A stretch of DNA of 64,000 nt. Source: Sparassis latifolia (taxonomy: Eukaryota > Basidiomycota > Agaricomycetes > Polyporales > Sparassidaceae). Positions 12,371 to 22,968 of the stretch are shown here, piece after piece. The stretch lies in assembly GCA_018466975.1 (NCBI GenBank), contig CM031553.1, positions 434,001 to 498,000 of the forward strand, in the 5' to 3' direction. Under the pieces are notes generated by a model. It made no database searches. It worked only from the letters and a program-made list of their open reading frames with translations, and was not told the origin of the DNA. Positions within the stretch are counted from its first letter, which is position 1. Each line of letters starts with the position of its first letter. The position numbers and the translations under genes were made by a program.

Positions 12371-12479
12371 ACTAGTGTCTTTGAGCATTCTGGTGTTAGC
12401 AATATATGACCGCTATGTAACAGCTTGTATACCAGTACAAAATGGATACATTCACTTCTGCATCACTAAGCTCTAAAGC

Positions 12480-13980
12480 CCATCGCTCCTCCAGTGTACT
12501 CTTAAGATGGGCGGACTGCACTCGCCATCACCAAGGCATGTTGTTGCCAGCAATTGGCCCATCGCCAAAGGACCTGAGTGAGAGCTTCACTGCATGGGAA
12601 TATCGCTTCATCAGCAAAGGGCCCACCGCCAAGGGTCAGAGGGTTGGCCATCGCCAAGCCGTGTTTTCGCCACGAATTGGCCCTCCGCCATGAGTGCTGG
12701 TGAGTGATGGGCCCACCGCCAAAGGTCAGAGGATTGGCGATCACCAGAGCACGTCATCACCACCAATGCACCCGGAAACTGCAGGGCTGTATGTGACAAT
12801 GGGCCCATTGGTGGCGATGACATATCCTGGTGATCGTCAACCCACTAGCCTTTGGCGGTGGGCCGATTGTTGGCGATAACATGCTCTGGTGTTGGCCAAC
12901 CCTTTGACCTTTGGCGGTGGGCTGATTGCTGGTGGAAACATGTCCTGGTGATGACCTATCCCATGGGTGCTTGCAGTAAGGCCCTCACTGAGGGTGCTTT
13001 GGCGATGAGCCGATTGCTGGTGGAAACATGTCCTGGCGATGACCTATCCCATGGGTGCTTGCAGTAAGGCCCTCACTGAGGGTGCTTTGGCGATGGGCCA
13101 ATTGCTGGTGATAACATGCTCTGGCAATCGTCAACCCTCTAACCTTTGGCGGTGGGCCCATCCTTCAGGTTACACTCTGGGTGATCGGCCCACTGCTCAT
13201 TCATCATACTCTGGCGGTAGGCCGATTGCTGGCGATAACATGCTCTGGCGTTGGCCAACCCTCTGACCTTTGGCGGTGGGCCGATTGCTGGCGGAAACAT
13301 GTCCTGGTGATGACCTATCTCATGGGTGCTTGCAGTAAGGCCCTCACTGAGGGTGCTTTGGCGATGAGCCGATTGCTGGTGGAAACATGTCCTGGCGATG
13401 ACCTATCCCATGGGTGCTTGCAGTAAGGCCCTCACTGAGGGTGCTTTGGCGATGGGCCAATTGCTGGCAATAACATGCTCTGGCAATCGTCAACCCTCTA
13501 ACCTTTGGCGATGGGCCCATCCTTCAGGTTACACTCTGGGCGATCGGCCCACTGCTCATTCGTCATACTCTGGCGGTGGGCCCATTGCTCAGACAAACAT
13601 GCTCTGGCCATGGCCAACATGCTGACCTTTGGCGGTGGGCCCATCCGTCATCTTACACTCGTGGCGATGGGCCCACTGCTCATTGATCATACTTTGGCAG
13701 TGGGCCCATTGATGGCGATAACATGCTCTGGCGTCGGCCCACCCTCTGACCTGTGGTGGTGGGCCCATTGCTTAACAGTTACAACACTGTAATATGCCCT
13801 GCTAGTGGGCCGAGCACTGGGAGAAGAACACTAGCGGTGGGCCCACTGCTGGTATCCCACACATGAAAGATATGGGCCCACTGCTGGTAGAGGTCAACAT
13901 GGTGACAATGGGCCGACGTCCACTGGCTATCCAGTTCATGACAATGTCAGGGTAAATGGGAGTTCAGTTCAGGTAACATG
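12480..13980. repeat. Subterminal repeat array of the KDZ element
   Basis: Dozens of copies of a core like GGCGRTGGGCCCA, followed by ATTGCTGGCGATAACATGC or variants, fill this segment. A higher-order unit of 359 bp is duplicated in tandem (about 12.90-13.26 and 13.26-13.62 kb; for example TGACCTATC ends at 12960 and at 13319). Within each unit an 88-bp subunit starting GACCTATCCCATGGG is itself doubled. Reading frames across it simply repeat and are not genes. Dense subterminal repeats are commonly transposase-binding sites, which is the inferred role. Confidence 0.75.
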
Positions 13981-13985
13981 ACTGA

Positions 13986-14623
13986 AAGGTGTGGCGGTGG
14001 CATCCTTATGTCTGCATTGTCTTGAGGTGTTTGTTGGAGTTCAGCCCAAGGCAAGACACTGTCCAATGTCTCCCACAACGAATTCAACGCAGGGTCTGAG
14101 AAGAGAGGCAAGTGTTAAGTCGAGAGATCCGAGCTCTCGGAGGCGCTTGAAAATCGTGTATGCACTGCGTAATTCAACAATGGTGTCCTCATGGGGGCAG
14201 TACTGGGTGCGGTGTGCGAAACGCTTCGCGCCTGCGGCGGACCGGAGCCAGAAAATATGCTCGTTGACAAACACATACGGCTGGCGGTATCATTATGTAA
14301 CGTCGATAGATATGGTACAGATCAAAGCGAACGGACGGCAGAGCAATAAACACAGCAAGACATCTGCATTCTCGCGTATGACTAGAACGACTCGGAGGTG
14401 GGGAGCGACAGGGTTCACGACGTCCTAAACCTCAGGGATGTACATGCTGGACTCGGGGTCGGTGAAGGTGCAACCGTCGGTCTGCGCCGGCGGGAGTCAA
14501 AATAGCGTCAGAGAAATACCTTGGACGAGGATAAGGATCATACTTTGTTGTCCTCCGGCGGGTAGCGGCTGTCCGTCGTTGTGGTCGTCACGACATGCAC
14601 GACGGGTGTGATCTGTGATTATG
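13986..14623. other. Spacer, no gene seen
   Basis: The stretch joins the end of the repeat array to the membrane-protein gene. Short open frames occur on both strands but none has recognisable content or splice support. Confidence 0.4.
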
Positions 14624-16705
14624 TCAGTGCACTGATCCCGAGAAGGGAGCAAGGGAATGGGTGCGCACCGCGTCTGTTTTGCCCCCGTGCATCGCATTCA
14701 TCGAGAACTGCCCGCTCTGGTGCGTGCCCCCCACGCGTGCAGCGAGGGGCATCGACAGCGGCGAATCCTCAACGCCACAGCCGCGAGTCGCACGTCGCGC
14801 GTTGAGCCTGCATGCCACATGGTCAGATATCAGAAGCAGCAACAGAGTGGCACCAGATGCAACGAGACGCACGTTCCGAGGAGCGCGTTGATGTACACTG
14901 TGCGAGGATCAGTGGGGAACAAGGGGCATAGAAGGCGGGAGACGCACACTTGCTCAAGGTGAGGTAGATGGAAAAATAGATCATGTCGTGCGGGATGGAA
15001 ACGAACTGCACCTCTGCACATGAGCTCGGCCCTAGGAAAGGTCGATGAGGTGCATACTGTGATGATGACGACGATCCCAACAACGCTGCCAGCAAGGCAC
15101 GGGTCAGGGGGCGTACGGACTGTGTATGTGGCGACAAGCCTACCTCGTCAGCATGCCAGTGTTTACGGTGTAGAAGACGATACGGTTGACGATCTGCGTA
15201 GCGCGGGATGAGCGGGATGAGCAGGGGACGTGCAAAAGGTGACGCGTACTGTGTCCGTGCTAATGCGCGTTACCGGGATCAAAATCAGTCTGTGCTATTC
15301 TCAACGCAGTCGGAATACATACGAGCTGGTCGCCGAAGTCCGCGAAACAGTGCTGTCAGGTACTTGTTGCAAATGGGCTGGATATATGTATATGCTTACA
15401 CGTTGAATCCTGTCTTGTGGCCGCGCAGTAAGTACACGAGCGAGGCCGTGATGGACACGTCCGCAGCAGTACCTGCGCCCAATGACAGTCCGACAATCGG
15501 CTGCCAAAAGGAAAGTAAAGGTGCGATGGGAAATTTGAGAAGTATCAGCACACGTACGGGTGACAAAGGGGAATACAACTGACCCCGCATGCTTTCGGGA
15601 AGAGGGCGATGTACTTGAGTTGGAAGCTGGAGAGCGCATGAGTGGGTGTGGATGTGATGAGTGAGAGATACTGACAATTTCACTGCGTTCACTGGGTAAT
15701 CGCCGTCTATTTAGTCGATGGATCTATGCACTACTAGGTTACGCACCGATGCCGACCACTATTGCGGAGGAGTGTCATTAGCTGCAGAACAGACGGAAGA
15801 ATGAGCGGCTGCAACCACGCACCAAATCTCACGATAGCGAGAATGATCTGAACTGCATGTTAGAGAATGAATGTGATGGTAGATCAGGTCGTGACATACG
15901 ATGGTGATGGTAAGGAACCAGTTGCGGTTGCTCACTACCGAGGTGATAAGCCTCGATGAAGAGATCAGCTCAGGAAAGACGTACAGATGAAGACTCGACG
16001 TGCATAGAAGCTATCGAATCGGTGTGAACAATGGAACGGCAGGGAGAACCCCGAAACTTACCATTGCACGATCAGAGTGATGAGGCCCTTTCGACTCGGA
16101 GGTCAGCTAGTGTGCTGGTTATCCAACTGCATACTCACCGTTAGGATGACAGTTATCTGCGCCCAGACAACATTCAATGAGCCACCGCAAATCTGCAAAT
16201 CTGCAAAAATGCAGACTCACGTTAAGACTCCTGGGCAAAACGTGAGAACCGGCCGAGAATTGGTTCCATGACGAACAACTCACCAAACGACAATCCCCAG
16301 AGCGTCTGGATTATTGAAGTTAAGGATCAGCCAGTGATACATCATGTGCCACGCGAGCGTTATGTGGCCGGTATCGAATATACTAAGAGCACATTCTAAT
16401 CAGCAGTAAACGGTGCTAATTGAGGCGCACGCACAGCAGTACCCAGACCTAGAGATTGTCAACCAAAGTAGCTCTGGCAAAGGTGTCAGGCTTACTTACT
16501 GTCGCATGAATGAGCCTAGCATCGTTTGGGAACGCACTGAAGTATACGTATGTCTGCATGAGGGTGATCCCAAAAGCGCTTTGGAGACAAGGTAAGTTCC
16601 AATCGCCAAAATTCAGAAAAGCAGACCGTACACCGAGGCAATGAAAGTGCCCATCAAGAGAGCGCCATCCGTTACCCCGATGTTTGAGGGAGCATTACTC
16701 GACAT
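14624..16705 (-). CDS. Seven-transmembrane DUF6534-type membrane protein
   Basis: The start codon at 16705 gives MSSNAPSNIGVTDGALLMG, the usual opening of this large agaricomycete family. Further exons spliced by hand read FGITLMQTYVYFSAFPND, then VWVLLIFDTGHITLAWHMMY, then GLSLGAGTAADVSITASLVY (near 15.42-15.50 kb), VNRIVFYTVNTGMLT, FVSIPHDMIYFSIYLTLSK, VYINALLG and LNARRATRGC before the stop at 14624. The order of helices and the KVYxNxLLxxLNAR-like end match the family. The function is unknown; proteins of this kind are plasma-membrane helix bundles, often present in many copies. Every exon I traced joins in phase, so the gene looks intact, though some junctions in the middle were not resolved. 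Confidence 0.7.
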
Positions 16706-18060
16706 GGTAGCGTCGGTATGACAGTGTTAGCTTGCCGGAAGTATAAGCCAAGGAGGAAAGTCTCGTGTACTATTGAGCTGCGATATGACGGAGACAGACA
16801 CGGGGTATGAAAGACCTGCGGAAGAGATGATGTGTGGGGGCTATATAAGGACGCTTGAATGCGGTTACGGAAAGAAGACGCGCAAGCGACGCCAGATAAA
16901 TGCAAGAAGATTTCTTCCGGTTAGGACATCACCAAACTGATTTCCTTGAGACTGCTGTAGAGTAGATCGCTCGAGTTATTTCGGCCTGTGGTTGGGTGGA
17001 AGTGGTCAGTTTGAAGATAACTGGTCTCTCGTAGTTCGAGCATTGCAAATTAATGTGAAGATTTCCTGGCCGCGCTGCCATCACAATCCGGGGGAACACC
17101 GCACCAGTAGTACGCATCGTGGTGTCAACTTGAGATCAAGATTCGTATGATCACACCGGGCGCTCGTACAGGGCGCTTGGTCCAATTCACTCGCAGTGCA
17201 CCCCAGTCGGAAAGAGCTGGTAGTATGGATGTAGCTGCGATTGGGCAGTGCTTGAACACCCGTCCGACGTTATGCTGTACATTGTTGGTACCACCTTGGG
17301 TTGGCAGACAACGACGGACTGGGAGAGCGGATGCAGCTCGTTGGTCCCAAATATTTGGATGTCCGCGTCGACCGTCCCGTCGGTAACCGTTCCGATACAT
17401 AAGTATATGGAATTCGGCGGTTTCCATCTCATGAGTAAGAAGCAGCGTGTGGGTCCGGCGTCGACTCCGGCGCACCTTCAACAACGCAAGGCCACCGTTC
17501 AACCCCAGTGAAAACGTCGAAAATTTAGATCCAACGTTGTCAAATGAGCTGGTAATCTCACGAATGAGGTCGAATCACATTGAATCATGCGACATCAGAT
17601 TCACATGCATCAGCCCATGAAGGCACATGCAGCATCGACATCAATATTGCCCGGGCCTTTGCTCGGCCTCTCTGTCTTCTGTCGATTGACTTCGACTGCT
17701 GTCGACGCTCGTCTTCTCCAGATAGACTTGATGCTTACAGTCGCGGAAGGTATGGCCCTCACGCTTGTCCGCCCAATTGTCTTTCGTGCGTACTCACACA
17801 CCTTCATTTCCAGAGAGCTCGCCATATGGTACTTCTTTCCAGCGCACGTATCCATATCTCATCAAGTCTTCCTTCGGATGTCATTATGATCAAGACTGCG
17901 GACAGTGATTATCCCCTTCATCCGCAGTGTCAGTCTTGCAAAGCTTGCGCTTATCCCGGTCTCATATTTCCTCCCTATTGGCCAGCATAAGACGTGTATT
18001 GCCTCCAAATTGACCCGTTCTCTGTTTTGCAGTCAAAGAGCCTTATGTCCCGGGTAGCGT
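16706..18060. other. Spacer, no gene seen
   Basis: Divergent upstream region between the membrane-protein gene and the transporter. A minus-strand open frame at 17125-17502 has no recognisable content. It may hold both promoters and possibly a small 5' exon of the transporter, since an acceptor-like CTCTGTTTTGCAG ends near 18030. Confidence 0.4.
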
Positions 18061-20354
18061 GTGGAGAGTATATCATTCTTCCGTCTTAATGGAAGCATAC
18101 ACTGCTGTTCCCGTCAGAGTCACATTGCCCAGCGTTCAGAAATTTTTGGGAACCTGGCCCCGCGGCAGGGGTACAAATGGGCCTTTGCGTCCACAGCGGA
18201 TTGGTGTCGCAGCATGGCGTTCCTCCGAGAGACCCTCTTTATTCTCTCCGTCTGCGGTGTGACGATACTGAACGTACGTCCTTTGAATGCTTCCCTTCCT
18301 TCCCGGTTCCGTACTGAGTCTGTCTCACTGCAGATCTTCGTGAATGGGGCTCTTATAATAGCGCTGCCCACGCTGGGGAAGGCTCTGCAATTCAAAGAAT
18401 CCGAGCTGCAGTGGCCGCTGAACGTCTATGCGTGTGTGCCGTCTCCTCGATCTGCCTTCCCCCGGTCAGGACGGGCGCTGATGTGGTTCCCGATAACAGT
18501 TTGTCCTACGGGAGCCTTCTCCTTCTCTTCGGGCGGATTGCGGATGTGGTGGGAAGCAAGAAGATGTTCCTCATCGGAACAGGCTTCTTTGCCGTGTGGT
18601 TCGCCCACGCTCTCCGTTTTCCCCTCCCATCTTGCTGACGGGTGCCCCAGGAGCATCGCCACGGCGCTGGCCCCAAACAAGGTTGCCCTCATCATCTTCG
18701 TGGCCCTGACAGGCGTCGGTGCCGCTGCGAACACGCCTACAGGTGACCGTAGCTGAGTCGCACTGGTGTGGTCGGAAGCTGACCAGGGACACATCAGGTA
18801 TCGGCATCTTCGCGTCACACTTTGAGTCGGGCTCTGCCACGAAGAACAGAGCCATCGCGGCATTGGGCGCTGGGCAGGCGATTGGATACATCGTTGGTCT
18901 TATCGGCGGTGCGTGCGCCGTCCGCTAGATCGTGCTTCCATAATGTCTAACGGACCTATCCGGTTCTGGGTGCAGGCGGGATTCTATGCCAGAAGGCGTC
19001 GCTGTGGCGGGTGATATTCTACATCCAGGGCGGTCTCGCGGCGAAGTTCTTCGTACTGGGCGTGCTCACCATCCCGCCGGACCCCGTGCGGGCGCGGTAC
19101 ACGAAAGGCATCGACTGGGTCGGCGCATGCTTGAGCGTGTCGGGCTTTGGGCTGCTCACGTTCGTGCTCTCGTACGTGTTGTGCGGATGCGCGTGAACTA
19201 TACGGCGTAGTGACGGTGGTGTGCTTATGATCCAGGGAGTCCACGGCGGTATCTAGAGGATGGCGCACGCCGTGGGTGCCTGCGCTGCTTGTAGTGTCGC
19301 TCGTGGTCCTGCTGCTGTTCGTTGCATGGGAGGCGCACCGCGAGCGGACGGACAGGTCCGTGATCATGCCCGTGAGCATCTGGACGAAGCGCGGGACGAA
19401 GATGGCGCCGATGGTCGGCATGGTGTTCCTCGCCTGGTGCGTGCCCCGCCCTCTGCGCCGAGCCCTGCTGATGCTGATGCTGCGCGCGCAGGGGCGGCTA
19501 CAACGCGACGAGCTACTTCGTCACGCTGTACTTCCAGCAGGTGCAGGGCCTCGACCCGCTGCGGACGTCGCTCGAGATCCTCCCGTCCGCCATCGCCGCG
19601 TTCGCCGCGAACGCCGTCACGGGCTGGCTGCTCTCGCGCGTGCGCGGGGACGTCCTCATCGCGGGCGGGCTCCTCATCAGCATGGTACACCCCCTTCTTC
19701 TCCTCTCCCGCGTGCGGTCGCTGACACCGAATTGGGAGCAGGCCGCGCCGCTGGTGTTTGCGCTGCAGGACATGCACGCGGGCTATTGGGCGTCGGGCTT
19801 TCTCGTGATGGTGTTCGTCAGCTGGACGGACGTGGCGTACACGGTGGGCAACCTCCAGATCAGCGTCGCGTTCGGCGCGGACTCGCAGGGCCTCGCGGGG
19901 GCCATATTTAACGTTGCGACGCGGGTGAGTGCCCTGTCCTCTACCGCTTCTGATGAGTCTCGAGTCTGGAGGGACTTACCTCTGCACGACAGCTCGGGAC
20001 GTCCCTCGCGCTCGCGCTCTCCTCGAGCATCGCGACCGCGGTGTCGGACGCGTATGCTGCGCGTCACCCTGCGCTCCTGGCGGTGCGCCCGCGGTGCTGG
20101 AGCGCGGATTTCGCGCGGCGGGGTGGTTCGCGTTCGCGCTCGCCGCGGCGAGCTTCGTGATCTGCGTGGTGTTTCTGCGGGGCGTGGGCGTCATCGGGCG
20201 CCCGCCCAAAGAGGGGACGTCAAGTCCTGGGACCGAGGTGGAGGGCGTGTTTGAGGGCGCGGGGAAGATGCTCGTGGGCCGCGGCGGTGAGATGCTTTTG
20301 GAGAAGGCGGGCGAGGATGCGATGGTGAGTGGAGTGCGGTTCGGGGTGGTGTAG
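18061..20354 (+). CDS. MFS transporter (drug:H+ antiporter-like, about 14 helices), frameshifted near the end
   Basis: Exons join in phase to give FVNGALIIALPTLGK, then LSYGSLLLLFGRIADVVGS with the loop 2-3 G-x-L-x-D-x-x-G motif, WSIATALAPNK, TPTGIGIFASHF and GGGILCQKASLWR. The central loop contains KRGTKMAPMVGM. A second half GGYNATSYFVTLYFQQVQG continues to TDVAYTVGNLQISVAFGA. Proton-driven export across the plasma membrane is expected. After RHPALL at about 20080 the frame must step by one missing base to read GGAPAVLERGFRAAGWF and the last helix. Without it translation stops at 20158. The in-frame ATG at 18214 is an alternative start; 18061 keeps the upstream STADWCRSMAFLRE sequence. Confidence 0.75.
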
Positions 20355-20761
20355 AGGATGGTCATGGCCGGACTGGTTGGCCGCGGGAGATGTTGGGGAA
20401 TTTTGTAGCGGTACCTTGTTTGATGTGACGCTGTTTCGGTAGATGTTCGTGCTAAATAGATGTATTTTATGCAGCTGTGGGCGGTATAGAGTGGGCTCGG
20501 GACTGGTGCGTAGACATTACGACTTGTGAGGAAGCGCGAGGAGTGCCTGTATGCTACGGTCTGATAATACTGGGATAGCAGACTGGACGACGACGACACT
20601 CCCAGCCGCTGGAGGTATGCACACAGTCACCTATATATTTATTCTCAGTAGAGCATCCTGTCGTAGATACAGCAGCGAGTCGTGCGATCAATATATCCCC
20701 CCTTCTCATTAGCTCTCCACAGCACGATATCTCCGTCCCCACCGACCGCCAACGCGTCGCA
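20355..20761. other. Convergent spacer
   Basis: The 3' regions of the transporter and the WD40 gene face each other. No gene is seen. Confidence 0.4.
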
Positions 20762-22331
20762 TCACACCGCGTAGCGCCGGACGACCCCATCCGCCGCGGC
20801 GCTCCACACCTCCGCGCCGCCCCCTTCCTCCGCGGGGAACGCGCGCACGCACGAGACGGCCTCGCAGTCCGCGCCGACGAGCTCCGCGCACACGCCGGGC
20901 GCAGCCCCGCCGTGCCCGAGGGTGAGGAGGTACGCGAGCCCGTCGGCGGGGGCGACGGCCAGCGTGAGCGCCGCTGCCGCGGATGTGATGCCGTTGGGGT
21001 GTGGGTGCGGGAAAGAGGCGGGTGATGGTGAGCGCGAGCGAGAGGAAGGAGAGGGAGAACGGGGCGGGGACGGGGAGGGGAGCCATGCGAGGTCCTCGAT
21101 CCCCGCCGTGTTCCGCTGTACCGCGGCGAGCGGGCGCGCGTCACCCGCGCGGACGTCGTAGATGCGCACGACCCCGTGCGCGTCGCCCGTTGCGAGCGAG
21201 GTGCGCGGGGCGTCGTACGCGATCGCCTGGAGCGCGCAGGCGGGAAGAGGAGCGGTGGAGGGGACGCGGAGGATGGGGCGCTTGGTGCGGAGGTCGTGCG
21301 CTTCGAAGGAGCCGTCGGCGAGCGCGAGGAAGGCGAGCTTGTCGGAGGTCTCGACCTCGCGCGGGTCCACGTCCGCGTTGCCCTCGCCGTCGCCTTCACC
21401 TTGGCGCGCGCCGACGGTGAGCGCGAGGATCGGGACGCACGCGCCGCCTGCGGACGGGAGCGCGCGGATCTGGGTGGCGGAGGGGACGTCCCAGAGGCGG
21501 AGGGTGCCGTCGCGCGAGGCGGAGAGGACGGTGCGGCCGCGGCCGACGATGGCGGTGGCGGTGACGGCGCGGGTGTGCCCCTTGAGGGTGCGCACGGGGA
21601 GAGGCGCGCTGGTGCTGGTTGAGCGGGTGTGCCGGGGGGTGGTGGGTCGGCGGGGAGGATGGTGAGGGCGAAGTCGAGGCCGGCGGTGAGGAGTACGCGG
21701 GAGGACGGGAAGAAGCGGAGGACGGTGGGTGTGGAGAGGTGTGGTTTCGCCTGGGCGTAGGGACGTGGTGAAGGGACAGAAGAGGAGAGTGGAGAGGTGC
21801 GGCGGAGGTAGATGGTGCCGTCGCTGTAGGCGGTCGCGAGCTGGGAGCGGTCGGGGGCGACGTCGAAGGCGGTTATTTTGTGGGCCTGCGGAGTGCTCAA
21901 CGATGGGACGAACAGGGTGAAGGGAGGGACGTACTCTGCGTGGATCAGAGGGAGAGGGATCCGGGTACGACTGGATGGGGATGATGAGGGGCGTGTCGGG
22001 AAGGTCGAGTGCGGGGCAGGCGGCAGAGTACTCGGCCTGCCACTGCGAGGGTTTCAGCGGGGAGAAGGAAGCTCGAAGGCAGGGAGCTCACCGCGTCTGC
22101 ACGACCGCCGGTCACGGAGAGGCGCACGTCGTGGGAGGGACTGAGCCGGACGAGGTCGCGGTCGTGGTCGTCGAGGGCGGCGTGGACCTTGGCGTGGACG
22201 GACGGTTCGCCGGTCTTGTAGCAGGAGAGCCAGAAGGCGCCATCGGGGACTGCGGCGGTGCGGACGTCGTTGATGACGTCCGGGAAGTCGGCCTGGATGG
22301 TGCAGATGGCCAAACGGACGGGTGAGCTCAT
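20762..22331 (-). CDS. WD40 protein, PAAF1/Rpn14-like proteasome assembly factor, with one frameshift
   Basis: Exon 1 starts at 22331 (MSSPVRLAICTIQADFPDVI). A short intron leads to YVPPFTLFVPSLSTPQAHKI and WD-type repeats such as FDVAPDRSQLATAYSDGTIY. The most telling block is LKGHTRAVTATAIVGRGRTV followed by LSASRDGTLRLWDV, characteristic of PAAF1/Rpn14, a chaperone that binds proteasomal ATPases during 19S assembly. Later blades include VVRIYDVRAGD and end RRYAV. Between LTILPADPPPPG and VRTLKGHTR the frame changes by the equivalent of one lost base, probably in the C-run near 21640. GC content is very high. If the frame loss is real the gene is dead. Confidence 0.65.
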
Positions 22332-22443
22332 CGCGGGTGGCGGGAAAGACGCGTGCTCAGCATGTCCACTCCTACCCTGATCGAATAACCGCTTGCGTTG
22401 AGCGTCCACCGCCGTACGTCTCCCCTCCTGACCTCACTTACGC
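22332..22443. promoter_or_regulatory. Short divergent promoter region
   Basis: Only 112 bp separate the start codon of the WD40 gene from that of the next gene on the other strand, suggesting a shared promoter. No specific element was identified. Confidence 0.3.
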
Positions 22444-22968
22444 ATGGACCACTGGAGTGACCCGAACCTGTACACCGTCCACCCCGACAACGATACCCCC
22501 AAGACCGTCTACCTCGAAGCCAAAGGCCCCGAGTGCAAGCCGCGTTACGTCTCCCGCCTCTGGCCCAGCTCGTCGTCCACGTCATCCAGCTCAACGGCAT
22601 CCCCGGCAAGTATGGCTACCCTTCCGCTCCCACCGCCGTCCTCCGCAGCCCCACTTCCTTGCAGAGAACACGCTCATCCCGCTAGGCACATTTTCCCGCC
22701 CCCAGCGCGATCGCATCTTGCAGCTCGCCGAGGCTGTCGCGTTCGAGCCCACGTCGACCGTCAACAAGTGTCACGCGTGGCTGAGGGACCTATTGGAGGC
22801 GAGGGTCTCTTGGATATCCGCTTGTCAGGCGCGTCCCGACGTTGTGGGTTTCTGACCATTCCACCCCCTCGTTTGACACGAACGCGAGCCAGATGGCACC
22901 TCCCGCGCCTCCCTCGAAAGCGACGAAGTGCTGCTGGTCTGATTGTGCGACTAAGCAGGTCGTTGTAA
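22444..22968 (+). pseudogene. Uncharacterised fungal protein gene with three frame changes
   Basis: The ATG at 22444 opens MDHWSDPNLYTVHPDNDTPK. Protein-like sequence then moves through all three frames: KPRYVSRLW, next LAQLVVHVIQLNGIPGKYGY (from about 22562), next LAENTLIPLGTFSRPQRDRI and STVNKCHAWLRDLLEA (from about 22655), next GEGLLDIRL. Each step equals one missing base. No GT-AG introns of plausible size explain them. I recall similar small hypothetical proteins in agaricomycetes but cannot name the family or a function. It is either a decaying gene or a stretch with consensus errors, like its two left neighbours. Confidence 0.4.

Larger units (their letters stand above)
1..13985. mobile_element. 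One end of a large KDZ-type DNA transposon with cargo genes
   Basis: The block starts off-window and contains the KDZ transposase N-terminus, a TET/JBP dioxygenase gene and three further cargo genes, then ends in an array of repeats. The short motif TGGCGA (or TCGCCA) recurs through exons and spacers here and becomes very dense from 12.48 to 13.98 kb, then disappears when normal gene space begins. Association of KDZ (Kyakuja-Dileera-Zisupton) transposons with TET/JBP genes in basidiomycetes is established knowledge. The right boundary is inferred from where the repeats stop, because I could not identify a terminal inverted repeat or target duplication without the left end. Confidence 0.65.

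Noticed and set aside
12852..13625. Several similar plus-strand open frames reading MGACSKALTEGALAM
   Set aside because: They recur because of the 359-bp and 88-bp tandem repeats and have no start context or family match.
12480..13980. CRISPR array or centromeric satellite
   Set aside because: Units are irregular, spacers are themselves repeats, and the array sits at the end of a transposon in a eukaryotic genome.
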